Assembly (NCBI GenBank): GCA_016719015.1
Contig: JADKAZ010000005.1
Coordinates: 1 to 64,000 of the forward strand
Source of the DNA: Chitinophagaceae bacterium
GTDB taxonomy: Bacteria > Bacteroidota > Bacteroidia > Chitinophagales > Chitinophagaceae
Direction of reading: 5' to 3'
DNA length: 64,000 nucleotides
Shown here: in pieces, positions 34,750 to 43,264 of the stretch
Numbering within the stretch: the first letter of the stretch is position 1
How the letters are laid out: the number at the start of each line of letters is the position of its first letter
Notes under the pieces: generated by a model
Databases searched by the model: none
Seen by the model: only the letters and a program-made list of their open reading frames with translations
What the model was told of the DNA's origin: nothing
Translations under genes and position numbers: made by a program

Positions 34750-34890
34750 GATATTTTTTATCCGGGAAAGATGGTATTGTCCTTTTCAGCGACCTGGGAA
34801 ATGGCATGCAAGTAGAAACCAATATGCGGGAAAAGTGCCCTTTTAGGTGGCTGAAACTGGCAGCTTTACAATTTCTCCCATAAGTTTCCG
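34750..34890 (+). ncRNA. ssrS: candidate 6S RNA
   Basis: The stretch folds into one long interrupted hairpin. TTTCAGC (34844-34857 region pairs back) and ACCT at 34784-34794 pair with AGGT and GCTGAAA at 34845-34856, separated by one mismatch. GGCA near 34803 pairs with TGCC near 34836 inside it. ATTGT (34776-34780) pairs with ACAAT (34868-34872) outside it, separated by an asymmetric bubble. A rod with a central bubble is the shape of 6S RNA, which binds RNA polymerase. It lies next to zapA/rny, and in E. coli ssrS is also by zapA. Length and strand fit. No covariance search was possible. Confidence 0.45.
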
Positions 34891-34895
34891 TTTTG

Positions 34896-34903
34896 TATCT
34901 TCG
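34896..34903 (+). promoter_or_regulatory. -7 box TATCTTCG of rny
   Basis: The octamer is identical to those before the glycosyltransferase and pheT genes. It gives a leader of about 70 nt before the rny ATG. Confidence 0.5.
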
Positions 34904-34977
34904 CAGACTACATACTAACCAGAGTATGATTTTATTATTAATTAATAGCATTGTGCCACCATTAAACAAAAACATTC

Positions 34978-36543
34978 ATGGATCCGAATATATTATACAT
35001 CATCATCGGTGTCGCCGCCCTCATTGTGGGGCTTGTAGTGGGTAAATTAATTTTTGCTAAAAATACCCGGCTAAAAGTAGAAGAAGCTGAACTCCAGTCA
35101 CAAACAATACTCAAAGAAGCAGAGCTAAGAGCTGAAACCATCCGCAAGGAGAAAGAGCTGGAAGCTAAGGAGAAGTTTGTGCAACTGAAATCTTCACACG
35201 ACAAAGAGGTATTTGAGAAAAACAAAAAGATAAACGATACGGAAAACAAAATCCGTCAAAAAGAGCAAACTATAAACCAGAAGGAAGCCGGGCTGGATAA
35301 GCAGGTAAAGGAAAATGAAGCCATTAAAGAAAATCTGAACCGCCAGATTGAATTAGTGAATATCAAAAGAACAGAACTGGAAAAACATCAGGAAGAACAT
35401 ATCCGCCGGCTGGAAAAAATAGCCAACCTCTCCGCCGAAGATGCAAAAGCACAATTAATAGAAAGTCTGAAAAATGAAGCACAGTCCAAAGCACTGGCTT
35501 TACAGCAGGAAATAATTGAAGATGCCAAACTGAAAGCCGGAAAAGAGGCCCGTAAAATAGTTATCCAAACTATTCAAAGGACAGCGGCTGAACATGCAAT
35601 AGAAAATACGATTACTGTGTTCCACCTGGAAAGTGATGAAATAAAAGGTCAGATTATCGGTCGTGAAGGTCGCAACATCAGGGCTATTGAAGCCGCCACA
35701 GGTGTAGACCTGATTGTGGATGATACACCGGAAGCCATCCTGCTTTCTTCATTTGACCCACTTCGTCGTGAAATTGCCCGGTTAAGTTTACAGCGATTGG
35801 TGGCTGATGGACGTATTCACCCGGCAAGAATTGAAGAAGTAGTGGAGAAGACCAAAAAGCAAATTGAAGAACAGGTAATGGAGATTGGTGAGAGAACAGT
35901 AATTGAATTAGGCATCCACGGCCTTCATAAAGAATTAGTAAGAATGGTGGGAAGAATGAGGTTTAGGTCTTCATATGGCCAAAACTTGCTCATGCATAGC
36001 AGGGAAACAGCCAACCTTTGTGCTACCATGGCTGCAGAGCTGGGGTTAAATGCCAAATTAGCCAAGAGAGCCGGATTGCTACATGATATTGGAAAAGTTC
36101 CTGATGAAGAAAGCGAATTAAGCCATGCCTTATTAGGTGCAAAACTGGCAGAGAAATATGGAGAAAATCCCGCAGTTGTAAATGCGATAGGTGCCCACCA
36201 CGACGAGATGGAGATGCAATTTGTTATCTCCCCGATTGTGCAGGCATGTGATGCCATCAGTGGAGCAAGGCCAGGTGCCAGAAGAGAAATTATGCAGCAA
36301 TACCTGCAGCGTATCAAAGATTTAGAAAATCTTGCTATGGCTTACACGGGGGTTGAAAAGGCTTATGCCATACAAGCCGGCAGAGAATTGCGGGTAATCG
36401 TAGAGGCTGACAGGGTAACCGACCAGGAATCAGATAAATTATCATTTGAAATAGCACAGAAAATACAGACGGAAATGACTTTTCCGGGCCAGATAAAAGT
36501 GACGGTAATACGGGAAAAGAGGGCTGTAAATGTGGCCAGGTAA
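34978..36543 (+). CDS. rny: ribonuclease Y
   Basis: RNase Y is a membrane-bound endoribonuclease that starts mRNA decay. The 521-residue protein has an N-terminal TM helix ('YIIIGVAALIVGLVVGKLI'), then a long coiled coil (about 30-200). A KH domain follows with 'GREGRNIRAIEAATGVDLIV' (about 225-245), and an HD domain with 'LLHDIGKVPDEE' near residue 368. All match the family in order and length. Confidence 0.96.
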   Translation: MDPNILYIIIGVAALIVGLVVGKLIFAKNTRLKVEEAELQSQTILKEAELRAETIRKEKELEAKEKFVQLKSSHDKEVFEKNKKINDTENKIRQKEQTINQKEAGLDKQVKENEAIKENLNRQIELVNIKRTELEKHQEEHIRRLEKIANLSAEDAKAQLIESLKNEAQSKALALQQEIIEDAKLKAGKEARKIVIQTIQRTAAEHAIENTITVFHLESDEIKGQIIGREGRNIRAIEAATGVDLIVDDTPEAILLSSFDPLRREIARLSLQRLVADGRIHPARIEEVVEKTKKQIEEQVMEIGERTVIELGIHGLHKELVRMVGRMRFRSSYGQNLLMHSRETANLCATMAAELGLNAKLAKRAGLLHDIGKVPDEESELSHALLGAKLAEKYGENPAVVNAIGAHHDEMEMQFVISPIVQACDAISGARPGARREIMQQYLQRIKDLENLAMAYTGVEKAYAIQAGRELRVIVEADRVTDQESDKLSFEIAQKIQTEMTFPGQIKVTVIREKRAVNVAR

Positions 36544-36673
36544 AGGTTTTTAAAAGTTTAAGGTGTAAGCGTTTAAGGTTGCTGCAATGGCAATCTTTTA
36601 ATTTTCTCGCATAGACCCGGTAATTCCACGAAACTTTTAAGCCCTAAACCTTAAACTTTAAACCGTTTTCCCC

Positions 36674-36681
36674 TACCTTTG
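36674..36681 (+). promoter_or_regulatory. -7 box TACCTTTG of rplS
   Basis: An exact consensus element lies 22 nt before the rplS ATG. It follows a tract of 'TTAAACTTTAAACC' repeats like those upstream of gatC and clpP. Confidence 0.6.
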
Positions 36682-36702
36682 CCCTCCCTAAAAATCAGAA
36701 TT

Positions 36703-37071
36703 ATGAACGCTATCGCATATGTACATGAGCAGCTGACCGGCAAAAAAGAATTTCCGGCTTTCAAAGCAGGTGATAATGTAACTGTTAACTATAAAATTAT
36801 TGAGGGTAACAAGGAAAGGATCCAGTCTTTTAAAGGCGATGTTATCAAAAAACAAGGCAATGGTGCAACAGCAAGTTTCACCGTTCGTAAGATTTCTGAT
36901 GGTGTGGGTGTTGAAAGGTTATTCCCTTTCTTCTCACCAAATATCGATTCAATTGAGTTGAACAAAACTGGTAATGTACGCCGTGCCAAATTGTTCTATC
37001 AGCGTAAACGTAGTGGCAAGAGTGCAAGAATCCGTGAAAAACGCCAGGCTGTTGCTGAAACAACAAAGTAA
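36703..37071 (+). CDS. rplS: 50S ribosomal protein L19
   Basis: L19 sits at the 30S-50S interface. The start is at MNAIAYVHEQL; the in-frame upstream codons lie over the promoter. The 122-residue product shows 'FKAGDNVTVNYKIIEGNKER', 'FTVRKISDGVGVERLFPFFS' and 'KLFYQRKRSGKSARIREKR', the family signature. A terminator follows, so it is monocistronic. Confidence 0.97.
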   Translation: MNAIAYVHEQLTGKKEFPAFKAGDNVTVNYKIIEGNKERIQSFKGDVIKKQGNGATASFTVRKISDGVGVERLFPFFSPNIDSIELNKTGNVRRAKLFYQRKRSGKSARIREKRQAVAETTK

Positions 37072-37092
37072 AATTTCCTTTATATTATTGAG

Positions 37093-37120
37093 AAGCCCCG
37101 GATTTTGCCGGGGCTTTTTT
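37093..37120 (+). terminator. terminator after rplS
   Basis: The stem AAGCCCCGG (37093-37101) pairs with CCGGGGCTT (37108-37116), with a 6-nt loop and a T run. Confidence 0.92.
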
Positions 37121-37192
37121 ATTATTCACTGGTATTTATCAATTATTATTCCTTTATTTTTAAGTACTTGTTATCTTTGATTTCTAATTTTC

Positions 37193-37408
37193 ATGATTAT
37201 GATACAACCTACATTATTAGGGATGCTTGGCACTAACGAAATAATCATTATCCTGGTTATCGTTTTGCTTTTATTCGGAGGTAAAAAAATCCCTGAATTG
37301 ATGCGTGGATTAGGTAAAGGTGTCCGTGAGTTTAACGACGCCAAAACCAATGTGAAGAAAGAAATTGAAGAGAGTGCCAGTGAAGTAAAAAACTCTGTAA
37401 AAGAGTAA
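37193..37408 (+). CDS. tatA: twin-arginine translocase subunit TatA
   Basis: TatA oligomers form the passage for folded Tat substrates. The 71-residue product has one N-terminal TM helix with a conserved polar start ('GTNEIIIILVIVLLLFGGKK'), then the FGxKK-P hinge and an amphipathic helix ('IPELMRGLGKGVREFNDAK'), followed by an acidic tail. TatE is not separable from TatA by sequence. tatC is not in the window. Confidence 0.93.
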   Translation: MIMIQPTLLGMLGTNEIIIILVIVLLLFGGKKIPELMRGLGKGVREFNDAKTNVKKEIEESASEVKNSVKE

Positions 37409-37450
37409 TCCTTTAATCGCATTTTACATACACATTTAAAGCCATCTCAT

Positions 37451-38887
37451 TTGTTTGAGTTCTCTTCCATTGAGCAATATCATGCCCAATTACAGGAAGG
37501 AAATGCAACCTGCTTACTGGCAGTCAACCATTACCTGCAGCGGATCCATGCTACAAAACATCTCAACGCTTTTATAGAAGTATATTCGGAAGAAGCCACA
37601 GAAAAAGCGAGGCAATTAGATGAAAAAAGAAGAGCCGGCAACCGCTTGGGTAAACTACACGGGGTTATTATTGGATTGAAAGATGTCATCTGTTACAAAG
37701 ACCACAAGATTTCTGCTTCCTCCAACATTCTCAAAAATTTCATCTCACTTTATTCTGCTACTGCTGTTCAAAGATTGCTGGCAGAAGATGCTATTATTAT
37801 AGGCAACCTTAACTGTGATGAGTTTGCCATGGGTTCTACCAATGAAAATTCTGCCTATGGAAAAGTGGTAAATGCGTTGGATGAAACAAGGGTTCCAGGT
37901 GGCTCATCAGGCGGGTCAGCCGTAGCCGTACAAGCCGGCCTTTGTATGGTTTCACTAGGAAGTGATACCGGCGGCTCAGTTCGCCAGCCAGCAGATTTTT
38001 GTGGCATCATCGGGTTAAAACCTACATATGGAAGAATTTCCCGGCATGGATTAATTGCGTATGCATCTTCCTTTGACCAGATAGGTATTTTTGGAAATAC
38101 AATTGCCGATGTTGCTGTTTTACTTGAAGTAGTGGCAGGTGCTGATGAATATGACAGTACTGTTTCACATAAAGAGGTACCAGCATTTTCAAAAAATTTA
38201 TCAGCTGATAAAAAATTTCGCTTTGCCTATTTAGAAGAAGCATTAAGCCAACCCGCCAATGACCCTGAAATTTCTGCTGCAATAAAAAAGAAAATTGAAC
38301 AACTTCAACAGGATGGTCATGAGGTAAAAGCAGTCCCGTTTAAACTCCTGGACTACATTGTTCCGGCTTATTATGTGCTTACCACGGCAGAAGCTTCCTC
38401 AAACCTTTCAAGGTTTGATGGAGTAAAGTATGGCTACCGGACAAATGCTCCCGGGGTGGAATTGATAGATTTTTATAAAAAAACAAGGTCAGGTGGGTTT
38501 GGAAAAGAAGTAAAGCGGAGAATTATGCTGGGAACCTTTGTTCTCAGTGCCGGATATTATGATGCATACTTTACAAGAGCCCAAAAGGTGAGAAAAATTT
38601 TAACAGAACATATTCGATTGATTTTTAATGAGTTTGACTTTATTTTACTTCCTACCTCCCCTGTTAATGCCTTCAAGTTTGGGGAAAAAATGGACGACCC
38701 TATAGCAATGTATCTTGCTGATATCTATACAGTAATGGCTAATCTGGTAGGTATTCCTGCCATTTCTCTTCCGCTATTTAAACATAGTAATGGAATGCCT
38801 TTCAGTCTCCAGGTGATGGCAAACCGGTTTGATGAAGTATCTTTGCTGCAAGTTTCAAAGCTCCTTTTCGAGCAAAAAAGTTTGTAA
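37451..38887 (+). CDS. gatA: aspartyl/glutamyl-tRNA amidotransferase subunit A
   Basis: GatA is the amidase that frees ammonia from glutamine for the tRNA-dependent amidation. The 478-residue protein has the Ser-cisSer-Lys triad: Lys in 'IIGLKDVICY', Ser in 'GGSSGGSAVAVQAG' and Ser in 'SLGSDTGGSVRQPA'. 'GLKPTYGRISRHGLIAYASS' is typical of GatA rather than other amidases. No ATG is available; the start is TTG (Met-Phe-Glu-Phe-Ser), 42 nt after tatA. It is separate from gatC at 21 kb. Confidence 0.95.
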   Translation: MFEFSSIEQYHAQLQEGNATCLLAVNHYLQRIHATKHLNAFIEVYSEEATEKARQLDEKRRAGNRLGKLHGVIIGLKDVICYKDHKISASSNILKNFISLYSATAVQRLLAEDAIIIGNLNCDEFAMGSTNENSAYGKVVNALDETRVPGGSSGGSAVAVQAGLCMVSLGSDTGGSVRQPADFCGIIGLKPTYGRISRHGLIAYASSFDQIGIFGNTIADVAVLLEVVAGADEYDSTVSHKEVPAFSKNLSADKKFRFAYLEEALSQPANDPEISAAIKKKIEQLQQDGHEVKAVPFKLLDYIVPAYYVLTTAEASSNLSRFDGVKYGYRTNAPGVELIDFYKKTRSGGFGKEVKRRIMLGTFVLSAGYYDAYFTRAQKVRKILTEHIRLIFNEFDFILLPTSPVNAFKFGEKMDDPIAMYLADIYTVMANLVGIPAISLPLFKHSNGMPFSLQVMANRFDEVSLLQVSKLLFEQKSL

Positions 38888-38907
38888 TTCACTGTTAATC
38901 ATATAGT

Positions 38908-39969
38908 TTGAGAAAATTAAGACAAATATCAATAATTGGCTTTCTGGGCTTTTCGTTGGTGCAAACCGCAAAAGCAGCAGGTATTCATCAGGAATCGAAT
39001 GGAGGAATGGTGATTGTAGACACATCTATTAAAAATGACTCCCTTGATCTACCCCTGAAAGATCCCAAAAAAGATTTTAAAGATTTACTGACCACCGCTG
39101 TTTCAGGCGATGGTGCAAATAATGCAAAACTGAACCCGATGGCTATCAGTTTTGTTCAAAATTACATTTCAAAGAACAAAAAAGGGTTTCTGAATATGAA
39201 GGAGTGGGCAAAGCCTTATTTTGATATGATGGATGAAGTGCTGGCTCAACATGGTGTCCCTATTGAAATGAAATACCTTGCGGTGATTGAATCTGGCTTG
39301 AAATACAATGCAAAATCATGGGCAGGAGCCTGTGGCCCATGGGCATTTATGCCTGCTGCTGCCCAACAATATGGACTTAGCATCAGACAAGGAAGGGATG
39401 AGAGATTAGATTATTATAAAAGTACTCATGCTGCGGCTAGATTACTCACCGATTTATATCAAAAATATGGTGACTGGTTACTGGTTTTGGCCGCTTACAA
39501 TGGAGGCCCTGGCAATGTAGATAAAGCCATCCGTAAAAGTGGCGGAAGTAAAGATTTCTGGACTTTGCAATATTTTCTTCCTGTTGAGTCGATGAATCAT
39601 GTCAAAAAATTTATCGGCACCCATTATATTTTTGAAGGCGAAGGAGGTGTTACGACGGTTACTAAAAAAGAAATGAAAGATTTGCTGGTGAATGGAAGTT
39701 CAAATTTGAAAGAAGATGAAATGAACAACTCAACCGCTTATACTATTTCAGGTCGATTCAATTCTGCAGTAATTCTCAGGCATATTGAAATGGAGAAGTC
39801 AAACTTCGACCATTACAATCCCGGGTTTGATAATAAGATTGCAGTTGAGGGTAAATACGAATTGCGGTTACCAATCCAAAAGATGAACACTTTTGTGGCC
39901 AAAAGATATGAGATCCTTGAAGAGAGTATTCAATTGCTTCTGAAATCAACCAACACCGGTACCAACTAA
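38908..39969 (+). CDS. lytic transglycosylase (MltD-like, SLT domain)
   Basis: This enzyme cleaves peptidoglycan glycan strands, forming 1,6-anhydro ends. The protein starts with TTG and has a signal peptide ('IIGFLGFSLVQTAKAAG'). The SLT domain carries the catalytic Glu at about 128 in 'YLAVIESGLKYNAKS', then 'AGACGPWAFMPAAAQQYGL' and 'VLAAYNGGPGNVDKAI'. Two-thirds of the length matches MltD. No LysM repeats are clear at the end. It overlaps the convergent pabB by 4 nt. Confidence 0.9.
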   Translation: MRKLRQISIIGFLGFSLVQTAKAAGIHQESNGGMVIVDTSIKNDSLDLPLKDPKKDFKDLLTTAVSGDGANNAKLNPMAISFVQNYISKNKKGFLNMKEWAKPYFDMMDEVLAQHGVPIEMKYLAVIESGLKYNAKSWAGACGPWAFMPAAAQQYGLSIRQGRDERLDYYKSTHAAARLLTDLYQKYGDWLLVLAAYNGGPGNVDKAIRKSGGSKDFWTLQYFLPVESMNHVKKFIGTHYIFEGEGGVTTVTKKEMKDLLVNGSSNLKEDEMNNSTAYTISGRFNSAVILRHIEMEKSNFDHYNPGFDNKIAVEGKYELRLPIQKMNTFVAKRYEILEESIQLLLKSTNTGTN

Positions 39970-41285
39970 TCAGAATTATTTTCCTCCAGCACCTTTTTCA
40001 TAGCGGCGGCTTTCAATAAACATTCTTCCCATTCTTTTTCAGGATCACTATAAAAAGTAATTCCCGACCCGGCCTGGAATGACAGGTAATTTGATACGGC
40101 ATTGTACATGATACTCCGTATCACCACATTAAAATCAAAATTCCCATCCGGTGAAATGTAGCCGACTGCCCCTGAAAAAATTCCCCGTTTTGTATGTTCA
40201 AACTCTTCTATTAGTTCCATGACCCGTTTCTTTGGCGCCCCGGTCATAGAGCCCATGGGAAAAATTGCCCGAATAATTTCTGAAAATAAAATATCCTTTT
40301 TCAGGTCTCCACTGACCGTTGAAATCATCTGGTGTACCTGTGGAAAAGAATAAATACCATATAACTCATCCACCGTGACAGTTCCTTCTTCACAAATCTT
40401 TGCCAGGTCATTTCTTACCAAATCAACAACCATTACATTTTCTGAACGGTCTTTGGTGCTGTTTTTTAAATCTTCTTTACTCTTACTATCTTTTCTTTCA
40501 TCATTGGGTATCCTTATTGAAGTTCCCTTAATTGGTTGCGATAAAATCTGATCGCCTTGTCTTTTAATAAACCGTTCGGGACTGGCACACAACAGCCAGA
40601 GATCATCTATTCTGTACAAGGCAGAAAAGGGGTTGGGAGAAATAGCACTAAGCTTTCTATAAACTGCTATTGGATTTATGATAACATTCTCAGCAAAAAA
40701 CTCCTGGCAGAAATTGATTTCATAACAATCTCCCCGCAGTATATGCCGCTTTAACTCATTAACAATAGCAACATATTCTTGCTGTGAAAGTCTATTTTGT
40801 ATTACAAGGGGAGTTTGAAACGAACCAGCAAATTCAATGGCTTCAAATATTTCAGTAAAAACTGCTGCAGGATCATCGGCTTCAATAACCAACTCATTTT
40901 CAGAAAGCCTGATAATAATCGCTGGTTCGAAAAAGAATAAATCAGGAAATTTAATGTTATCAGGATTGGAGGAAGAAAGTGTTTCAACCTCATTTTTTAA
41001 ATCATATCCCAGATGGCCGAATAGCCAGCCATTCTTTTGATCTATAAATTTTTGCAATTGAGTCAACGCATTCCCGGCATCTGCTTTAAGTTGCCGTTTT
41101 ACTCCTGCTGCCAGCAGGCATTCCATAGAGTGTGGTTCAATCTGGTATTGATGATTATCTAAAAAACAAAAAGTGTTGAACTGTTGTACCCAGTTCAACA
41201 CTTTATCTTTCGTTTGTACAAAATCACTTATTGTAAAAGTGCAGATAGTTGAAGTTGTAGTATTCAATCGTTGGAAAAGGTACAA
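39966..41285 (-). CDS. pabB: aminodeoxychorismate synthase component I
   Basis: PabB converts chorismate to aminodeoxychorismate on the way to folate. It belongs to the chorismate-binding family with TrpE. The motif 'SQPIKGTSIR' has Lys where TrpE has Ala, which marks PabB. Other family motifs are 'GDCYEINFCQEF', 'RSENVMVVDLVRNDL' and 'FPMGSMTGAPKKRVMELI'. The 439-residue length fits. It starts directly after the stop of the acidic-protein gene. Confidence 0.9.
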   Translation of the reverse strand: MYLFQRLNTTTSTICTFTISDFVQTKDKVLNWVQQFNTFCFLDNHQYQIEPHSMECLLAAGVKRQLKADAGNALTQLQKFIDQKNGWLFGHLGYDLKNEVETLSSSNPDNIKFPDLFFFEPAIIIRLSENELVIEADDPAAVFTEIFEAIEFAGSFQTPLVIQNRLSQQEYVAIVNELKRHILRGDCYEINFCQEFFAENVIINPIAVYRKLSAISPNPFSALYRIDDLWLLCASPERFIKRQGDQILSQPIKGTSIRIPNDERKDSKSKEDLKNSTKDRSENVMVVDLVRNDLAKICEEGTVTVDELYGIYSFPQVHQMISTVSGDLKKDILFSEIIRAIFPMGSMTGAPKKRVMELIEEFEHTKRGIFSGAVGYISPDGNFDFNVVIRSIMYNAVSNYLSFQAGSGITFYSDPEKEWEECLLKAAAMKKVLEENNSD

Positions 41286-41714
41286 TTAATAATCATCATC
41301 CTCGTCATCATCAAAGTCCTTGTCATCAAACAAATCTTTGAATTCATCATCTACTTTAAAATCTTCATCATCATCGGCACCTTTCTTTCCTGCAACTTTT
41401 TTCCCTGTTGATTTAGGAACGTCAAATTCTTCAAAATCAGGATCCCATTCCTCTTCCTCTTCAGGTTTTTCCCAATCATCGGGCTTTTCATCACCAGCAT
41501 CATCGTCATCATCATCGTCTTTACCTTTTTTGGAAGCGGCTGCTTTTCCAGCTTTCTTGGACGGGGATACCTCTTCATCATCATCCAAATCATCATCCTC
41601 CTCTTCTTCTTCCTTTTTTGTAGGCTTAGAAGACGGTTTTTTTGCTGATGCTTTCTCAGAGACGGAATTAGTTTTCCCCGTGATCTTTTTTTCTTTATCT
41701 GGTTTTACTGGCAT
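41286..41714 (-). CDS. low-complexity acidic protein
   Basis: The 142-residue product alternates Lys/Ala/Ser-rich and Asp/Glu-rich blocks and ends in an Asp-rich tail. Segments such as 'DDWEKPEEEEEWDPDFEEFD' are tryptophan-bearing and look like real binding motifs. It resembles intrinsically disordered acidic proteins found in Bacteroidota; no function is known. Its stop codon abuts the pabB start, so the two are cotranscribed. Confidence 0.7.
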   Translation of the reverse strand: MPVKPDKEKKITGKTNSVSEKASAKKPSSKPTKKEEEEEDDDLDDDEEVSPSKKAGKAAASKKGKDDDDDDDAGDEKPDDWEKPEEEEEWDPDFEEFDVPKSTGKKVAGKKGADDDEDFKVDDEFKDLFDDKDFDDDEDDDY

Positions 41715-41845
41715 AGTCTTTACAGGATTATTGCTGTAAAATTTCAGCGAAGTTTTTAATTAGCCAAATTTTTAAATTGTTTTTTTAATTCTTTTCAAAA
41801 CCTATACAACCCGGTAACAAAAAAAGTATGTGTAATATGGTAAAT

Positions 41846-43111
41846 CTACCCTACTTCAACAATTTGTTCCCGGCCTGGTCCATTGGAAATAAAGTGAATA
41901 TTGACGCCAAGATACTCATTAATAAACTTAACGTACATCTTCATGCTATCAGGCAACTCCGTATAGGTTTTCGCTGCACTCGTATCCGTATTCCACCCCG
42001 TAAATGATTGATACCGGGGTTCCGGCTTTTGCCTATCCATCTGGAAAGGTATTTCCCGGCTTTCCCGTCCGTTGAAGTTATAATCGGTGCAAACCTGCAA
42101 TTCCTTAAACGCATCCAGCACATCTGCTTTGGTCATTACAATTTTCGTCACTCCATTTATCATACAGGCAAAATTCAGGGCCACAAGGTCTATCCAGCCG
42201 CAGCGGCGGGGTCTTCCCGTCGTTGCACCAAACTCATTCCCCGTTTTTCTTAGCTCCTCACCTGTTTCATTATCTAATTCTGTGGGAAATGGGCCGCTAC
42301 CTACCCTGGTGCAATAAGCCTTTGTAACACCTATCACATCCCGTATTTGCTGTGGGGCAATACCTAAACCACTACAAACACCTGCAGATATAGTACTGGA
42401 AGATGTTACGTAAGGGAAGGTACCGAAATCAATATCCAGCATACTTCCCTGTGCACCTTCAGCCAGTATTTTTTTTCCCGCCTTTATCTGGTTATTAATA
42501 AAATATTCTCCATTAACAATATTCAATTCCTTTAAAAATTCAAGTGCTTCAAAAAATTCTTCCTCCCATGCCGTAATATCTTCCTGGAAATTATAATTGT
42601 CTAACAAACGTTGGTGCTTTAAACGTAGTTTGATATAAGAGGTAGTAAAATTTTTATCCAGCAAATCACCAACCCGTAAACCATTACGACCGGTTTTATC
42701 CATATACGTAGGTCCAATTCCTTTCAGAGTAGAACCAATTTTCTGGTTACCTTTTGATAATTCAGCTGCCTTATCCAAAGCCCTGTGTGTTGGTAAAATC
42801 AGGTGTGTCCTTTCCGCAATAAAAAGGTTTTTTTTCAAATCAATACCAAATGAGGCCACTGTATCACATTCTTTCTTCAATGTTATTGGATCAAGTACTA
42901 CTCCATTACCAATCAGGTTAATGATTCCTGCCCGAAATACACCAGAAGGAATCTGGTGCAGCACCACTTTTTTATCATTTACATATAAAGTATGCCCTGC
43001 ATTCGGGCCACCCTGGAATCTTGCCACTACATCATAGTCTTTGGCAAAAAAATCAACGATTTTTCCTTTTCCTTCATCGCCCCACTGGAGGCCGAGTATT
43101 ACATCTACCAT
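41846..43111 (-). CDS. purA: adenylosuccinate synthetase
   Basis: PurA joins IMP and aspartate using GTP in the first committed step to AMP. The 421-residue product begins 'VDVILGLQWGDEGKGKIVD', with the P-loop-like GDEGKGK, then 'GGPNAGHTLY', 'HQIPSGVF' and 'GIGPTYMDKTGRNGLR'. The aspartate and guanine loops appear in 'TTGRPRRCGWIDL' and 'MTKADVLDAF'. All family regions are present. Confidence 0.97.
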   Translation of the reverse strand: MVDVILGLQWGDEGKGKIVDFFAKDYDVVARFQGGPNAGHTLYVNDKKVVLHQIPSGVFRAGIINLIGNGVVLDPITLKKECDTVASFGIDLKKNLFIAERTHLILPTHRALDKAAELSKGNQKIGSTLKGIGPTYMDKTGRNGLRVGDLLDKNFTTSYIKLRLKHQRLLDNYNFQEDITAWEEEFFEALEFLKELNIVNGEYFINNQIKAGKKILAEGAQGSMLDIDFGTFPYVTSSSTISAGVCSGLGIAPQQIRDVIGVTKAYCTRVGSGPFPTELDNETGEELRKTGNEFGATTGRPRRCGWIDLVALNFACMINGVTKIVMTKADVLDAFKELQVCTDYNFNGRESREIPFQMDRQKPEPRYQSFTGWNTDTSAAKTYTELPDSMKMYVKFINEYLGVNIHFISNGPGREQIVEVG

Positions 43112-43264
43112 AATTTTATTGTTTTCCCTTTCATCCGGATGAAAGCCGGAAGAGATCAGGCGAGCAAAAATAAGACTTCACCAAAAAGCCGCCGCATTAA
43201 TTCCAGTGTATCAGGATGATTTTTATACCCAAATAAAAGCTACTTATTAACCCCGGTTGATTAA

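Noticed and set aside
41320..41739. Serine-rich ORF on the plus strand
   Set aside because: It is the antisense of the Asp/Glu-rich protein gene; Asp codons read as Ser on the other strand.
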